64,000 nt of DNA, taken from contig JYOD01000107.1 of the NCBI GenBank assembly GCA_000955785.1, positions 53,208 to 117,207 of the forward strand. The letters are read 5' to 3'. The DNA is from Burkholderiaceae bacterium 16. Lineage in GTDB: Bacteria > Pseudomonadota > Gammaproteobacteria > Burkholderiales > Burkholderiaceae. The position numbers and the translations under genes were made by a program. This document shows, one piece after another, positions 61,052 through 64,000 of the stretch (its first letter is position 1; each line of letters starts with the position of its first letter). Under the pieces are notes generated by a model, which was given only the letters and a program-made list of their open reading frames with translations, searched no databases and was not told the DNA's origin.

Positions 61052-62830
61052 TTAACGCTTGCGCGGCGGCGGCACGTCGGTGCAGACGCCTTCGTAGATC
61101 TCGGCAGCCATGCCGATGGACTCCCCCAGTGTCGGGTGCGGGTGGATCGTCTTGCCGATATCCACCGCATCGGCGCCCATTTCGACGGCCAGGCAGACTT
61201 CACTGATCAGATCGCCGGCATGCATGCCGACGATGCCGCCGCCGATGATGCGGTGGGTTTCCTCGTCGAAGATCAGCTTGGTAAAGCCCTCGTCGCGGCC
61301 GTTGGCAATGGCGCGGCCCGAAGCGGCCCACGGGAACACGCTCTTGCTGTACTTGATGCCCTGCGCCTTGCACTGGTCTTCCGTCACGCCGGCCCAGGCC
61401 ACTTCCGGATCGGTGTAGGCCACCGACGGGATCTGCTTGACATCGAAGTACGCCTTCTCGCCGTGCGCTGCCTCGGCCGCAACGTGCGCCTCATGCACCG
61501 CCTTGTGAGCCAGCATGGGCTGGCCGACGATGTCGCCGATGGCAAAGATGTGCGGCACATTGGTGCGCATCTGCTTGTCGACGTCGATAAAGCCGCGATC
61601 CGTCACCGCCACGCCCGCCTTCTCGGCGCCGATGCGCTTGCCGTTGGGCACGCGGCCCACCGACACCAGCACCAGGTCGTAACGTTGCGGCTCGGCCGGG
61701 GCCTGCTCGCCTTCGAACCTGACGTAGATACCGTCCGGCTTCGCTTCCACGCCGACCGTCTTGGTCTTGAGCATGACCTTGTCGAAGCGCGTCTTGTTCA
61801 TCTTGTCCCAGACCTTGACCAGGTCGCGGTCGGCACCCTGCATCAGGCCATCGAGCATTTCGACAACATCGATATTGGCGCCCAGCGTGCTGTACACCGT
61901 GGCCATTTCCAGCCCGATGATGCCGCCGCCGATCACCAGCATCTTGTTCGGCACCTCGGGCAGCTCAAGCGCGCCGGTGGAGTCGACGATGCGCGGGTCC
62001 TCGGGGATGAACGGCAGCTTGACCGCCTGGCTGCCGGCTGCGATGACGGCCTTCTCAAAGCGGATCACGGTCTTCTTGCCGGTGGTCTGCTTGGCGTCGC
62101 CTTCAGTTTCCTGCACCTCGAGGTGATGCGGATCCAGGAATGTGCCAACGCCACGCACGACCTGCACCTTGCGTGCCTTGGCCATGCCGGACAGGCCGCC
62201 GGTCAGCTTGCCGACCACGGTTTCCTTGTAGTGGCGCAGGCCGTCGAGGTCGATCTTGGCTTCGCCGAACAGGATGCCGTGCGCCGCCAGCGCCTTGGCT
62301 TCGTCGATCACGGCGGCGTTGTGCAGCAGTGCCTTGGACGGGATGCAGCCGACGTTCAGGCAGACGCCGCCGAGCGTGCCGTAGCGCTCAACCAGCACGG
62401 TATTCATGCCGAGGTCGGCGCTGCGGAAGGCAGCCGAATAGCCACCGGGGCCGGCGCCGAGCACCAGCATGTCGCAAGTGATGTCCGCGCTGCCCGAATG
62501 CGAAGCCGCCACAGGTGCGGCAGCCGGAGCAGCGACCGGCGCGGGAGCGGCCGCAGGGGCCGGTGCCGGCGCGGCTGCCGGCTTGGCGGCGGCTTCGCTT
62601 TCCAGCGTGCAGATCACCGCGCCCTTGGCGACCTTGTCGCCCACCTTGACACGCACTTCGACCACCTTGCCGGCCGCGGACGAAGGCACGTCCATGCTGG
62701 CCTTGTCCGACTCGAGCACGATCAGCGACTGTTCCTGCTCGACCGTATCGCCAGCCTTGACCAGCACTTCGATCACTTCCACCGCGTCGAAATCGCCGAT
62801 ATCCGGCACCTGGACTTCGATCACACTCAT
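61052..62830 (-). CDS. lpdA: Dihydrolipoamide dehydrogenase with N-terminal lipoyl domain (pyruvate dehydrogenase E3)
   Basis: E3 of the pyruvate dehydrogenase complex, reoxidising lipoyl groups with NAD+. The 592-residue protein has a lipoyl domain with Lys43 in LESDKASMD, an Ala/Pro linker (84-110), and the flavoprotein with FAD motif VLGAGPGGYSA, redox Cys157 and Cys162 (GGVCLNVGCIPSK), NAD motif VIGGGIIGLEMA, and the His-Glu pair in HPHPTLGE. The fused domain is typical of Cupriavidus and Ralstonia PdhL. ATG 62830 follows GAGGAG. Confidence 0.95.
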   Translation of the reverse strand: MSVIEVQVPDIGDFDAVEVIEVLVKAGDTVEQEQSLIVLESDKASMDVPSSAAGKVVEVRVKVGDKVAKGAVICTLESEAAAKPAAAPAPAPAAAPAPVAAPAAAPVAASHSGSADITCDMLVLGAGPGGYSAAFRSADLGMNTVLVERYGTLGGVCLNVGCIPSKALLHNAAVIDEAKALAAHGILFGEAKIDLDGLRHYKETVVGKLTGGLSGMAKARKVQVVRGVGTFLDPHHLEVQETEGDAKQTTGKKTVIRFEKAVIAAGSQAVKLPFIPEDPRIVDSTGALELPEVPNKMLVIGGGIIGLEMATVYSTLGANIDVVEMLDGLMQGADRDLVKVWDKMNKTRFDKVMLKTKTVGVEAKPDGIYVRFEGEQAPAEPQRYDLVLVSVGRVPNGKRIGAEKAGVAVTDRGFIDVDKQMRTNVPHIFAIGDIVGQPMLAHKAVHEAHVAAEAAHGEKAYFDVKQIPSVAYTDPEVAWAGVTEDQCKAQGIKYSKSVFPWAASGRAIANGRDEGFTKLIFDEETHRIIGGGIVGMHAGDLISEVCLAVEMGADAVDIGKTIHPHPTLGESIGMAAEIYEGVCTDVPPPRKR

Positions 62831-62858
62831 GTTTTGCTCCTCAAGAACGCGCCCCGCT

Positions 62859-63476
62859 TCAGATACGGGCCGCGCCATCGTTATTGATTGCGCCGTTCCC
62901 GGCCGTGTCACCGAGCCGTACCACCTGCACTTCGACCGGACCTGCCGAACTCTTGTCGAACTCCACGCCTGCATCCACGCCGATCCGCGCAATCTCCCCG
63001 GCGCTCAGGCCCGGCTGGTCGTAGACCGCGTGCATGGCGCCCAGCGCGTAGTTGCGCCCCGAGCCAATGCCCCAGAAACGGTCGAACGAAAAGACTTCGC
63101 GGTACGAATAGACACCGAATATGCCCGCCGGATTGGCGATGAGGCACACGATCTGCGAGGACTCGTAGGGATCGTCCTCGTCTTCCTTGGTGTTGATGAA
63201 ATACTCGTTCTTGAGCTTTTCATGCACCTTGAGAAAAGTCCGGAAGACGTCGTCGCGCGAGCCCAGGCGGCAATCCTCGCCCAGCCCGGCCAGCAGGCTG
63301 CGCATGACCGGAAAATGGGCGGTGGTGCCCGCGAGCGCGACAAAGCTGTCCCCCACGGGAAACACCTTCTGGTTGCGCTCGTAGGCACGCGTGAGCCGGG
63401 TGTCGCCAAACGTCACCAGTGCGTCGGCGGCAATTGCCACCTCACCGGCCTTCTTGACGACAACGCAGGTAGTCAT
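62859..63476 (-). CDS. Proteasome-like Ntn-hydrolase, betaproteobacterial proteasome homologue (BPH) type
   Basis: The 205-residue protein opens MTTCVVVKKAGEVAIAADALVTFGDTRL, like HslV, and has SFVALAGTTAHFPVMRSLL and IGSGRNYALGAMHAVYD, the HslV-like core. After Met removal Thr2 would be the catalytic N-terminal residue. The overall length is slightly longer than HslV (about 175-180), with an acidic insert (NTKEDEDDPYESS). BPH proteins were described in beta-proteobacteria as a third bacterial proteasome-like group. It sits between aceF and lpdA with gaps of 92 and 28 bases, so it is co-transcribed with pyruvate dehydrogenase genes. The link to that enzyme is unknown. Confidence 0.75.
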   Translation of the reverse strand: MTTCVVVKKAGEVAIAADALVTFGDTRLTRAYERNQKVFPVGDSFVALAGTTAHFPVMRSLLAGLGEDCRLGSRDDVFRTFLKVHEKLKNEYFINTKEDEDDPYESSQIVCLIANPAGIFGVYSYREVFSFDRFWGIGSGRNYALGAMHAVYDQPGLSAGEIARIGVDAGVEFDKSSAGPVEVQVVRLGDTAGNGAINNDGAARI

Positions 63477-63568
63477 GGACTCGCTTCCTTCCTGTTTTCG
63501 GACGGCAGGTTGCAGACGTCTGGCAGAGGGCGCGCACGGCCACGAGGGCCAGGCGCACCCTGCCCGCC

Positions 63569-64000
63569 TTACAGCAGGATGCGGCGGAAATCGGCCAGCA
63601 GTTGCCCGAAGTAGGTATTGAAGCGGGCCGCCTCCGCACCGTCGATGACGCGGTGATCCCACGACAGCGACAGCGGCAGCGTCAGGCGCGGCACGAATTG
63701 CTTACCATCCCACACCGGCTTCTGGTACGACTTGCAAACGCCCATGATGGCCACTTCAGGCGCGTTGATGATCGGCGTGAAATACGTGCCGCCGATCCCG
63801 CCCAGCGAGGAGATCGAGAAGCAGCCGCCTTGCATCTGGTCCGGTTTCAACTTGCCGTCGCGCGCCAGCTTGGCCAGCTCGTTCATTTCCTGGCCGATCT
63901 CGATCACGCCCTTCTTGTCGGCGTTCTTGATGACCGGCACCACCAAGCCATTCGGCGTGTCAGCGGCAAAACCGATGTTGAAGTACTTCTTCAGCACCAG
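63569..64000 (-). CDS. aceF: Dihydrolipoamide acetyltransferase, pyruvate dehydrogenase E2, 3' part
   Basis: Catalytic domain of the E2 subunit that transfers acetyl to CoA. The visible 144 codons hold GFAADTPNGLVVPVIKNADKKG, FSISSLGGIGGTYFTPIINAPEVAIMG and the catalytic motif SWDHRVIDGAEAARF with the active-site His and Asp, ending in FRRILL. The start and the lipoyl and peripheral domains lie beyond the window. The first internal Met at 63997 is not the start. Confidence 0.95.
   Translation of the reverse strand: MVLKKYFNIGFAADTPNGLVVPVIKNADKKGVIEIGQEMNELAKLARDGKLKPDQMQGGCFSISSLGGIGGTYFTPIINAPEVAIMGVCKSYQKPVWDGKQFVPRLTLPLSLSWDHRVIDGAEAARFNTYFGQLLADFRRILL

Noticed and set aside
60800..62887. 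695-codon open frame on the plus strand opposite lpdA
   Set aside because: It is antisense to a complete dihydrolipoamide dehydrogenase with all catalytic motifs; the composition is that of a shadow frame.

Overview
The window is chromosomal DNA of a beta-proteobacterium, almost certainly a Cupriavidus species. The evidence is the polyhydroxybutyrate (PHB) operon phaC1-phaA-phaB1 followed by phaR, with bktB close by and phasin phaP1 at a distance, all very similar to the C. necator proteins as I remember them. High GC, a lipoyl-domain-fused dihydrolipoamide dehydrogenase and a box-type aerobic benzoyl-CoA pathway agree with this. PhaC1 differs clearly from the H16 protein in its N-terminal region, so this is probably not H16 itself. 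Essentially every gene is supported by family motifs; database searches were not possible.

Layout. 1-1.8 kb: end of an unknown gene, a decayed Phd/VapC toxin-antitoxin remnant, then serB. 1.8-6.5 kb (minus strand): metC, a secreted protein, bktB, rimO. 6.7-13.5 kb (minus): dusC, an orphan HigA-type regulator, phaR, phaB1, phaA, phaC1. 13.8-23 kb: small membrane protein, pgeF, rluD, divergent bamD, a DinG/YoaA helicase, two small genes, tex. 23.05-24.02 kb: a 969-bp cassette carrying vapBC, bounded by 26-bp inverted repeats and a 10-bp target duplication. 24.2-26.1 kb: kup. 26.4-39.6 kb: the benzoate region, with an ABC transporter, hydrolase and benzoate-CoA ligase on the minus strand and boxR-boxC-boxB-boxA on the plus strand. 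39.7-40.8 kb: an Xre-RES toxin-antitoxin pair. 40.9-45.8 kb: initiator tRNA, Nudix hydrolase, aat, bpt, pyrD and an aldo/keto reductase. 46.1-48.9 kb: a three-gene ABC transporter of the TrpX type. 49-54.9 kb: lutA-lutB plus a small gene, IclR and GntR regulators and an FAD-linked 2-hydroxyacid dehydrogenase. 55-59.6 kb: a PBP7-type endopeptidase and a four-gene HDAC-EamA-thioesterase-nitroreductase operon. 59.8-60.8 kb: phaP1. 61-64 kb: lpdA, a proteasome-like hydrolase, and the 3' end of aceF.

How the parts work together. BktB, PhaA, PhaB1 and PhaC1 turn acetyl-CoA and propionyl-CoA into PHB or PHBV; PhaR represses phasin expression until granules titrate it, and dyads at the phaP1 promoter and in the phaR leader are candidate sites. 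The box region activates benzoate to benzoyl-CoA, epoxidises it and cleaves the ring. Copies of TGCACTATAT at the boxR and boxC promoters, and TGCA repeats over the bclA promoter, mark a probable BoxR regulon.

The most unusual items are the vapBC cassette, which has the structure of a transposed element but no transposase; a 13-bp inverted repeat that would mask the rimO ribosome-binding site; a proteasome-like protein set among the pyruvate dehydrogenase genes; and four toxin-antitoxin loci in different states (one decayed, one orphan antitoxin, two intact) within 64 kb.
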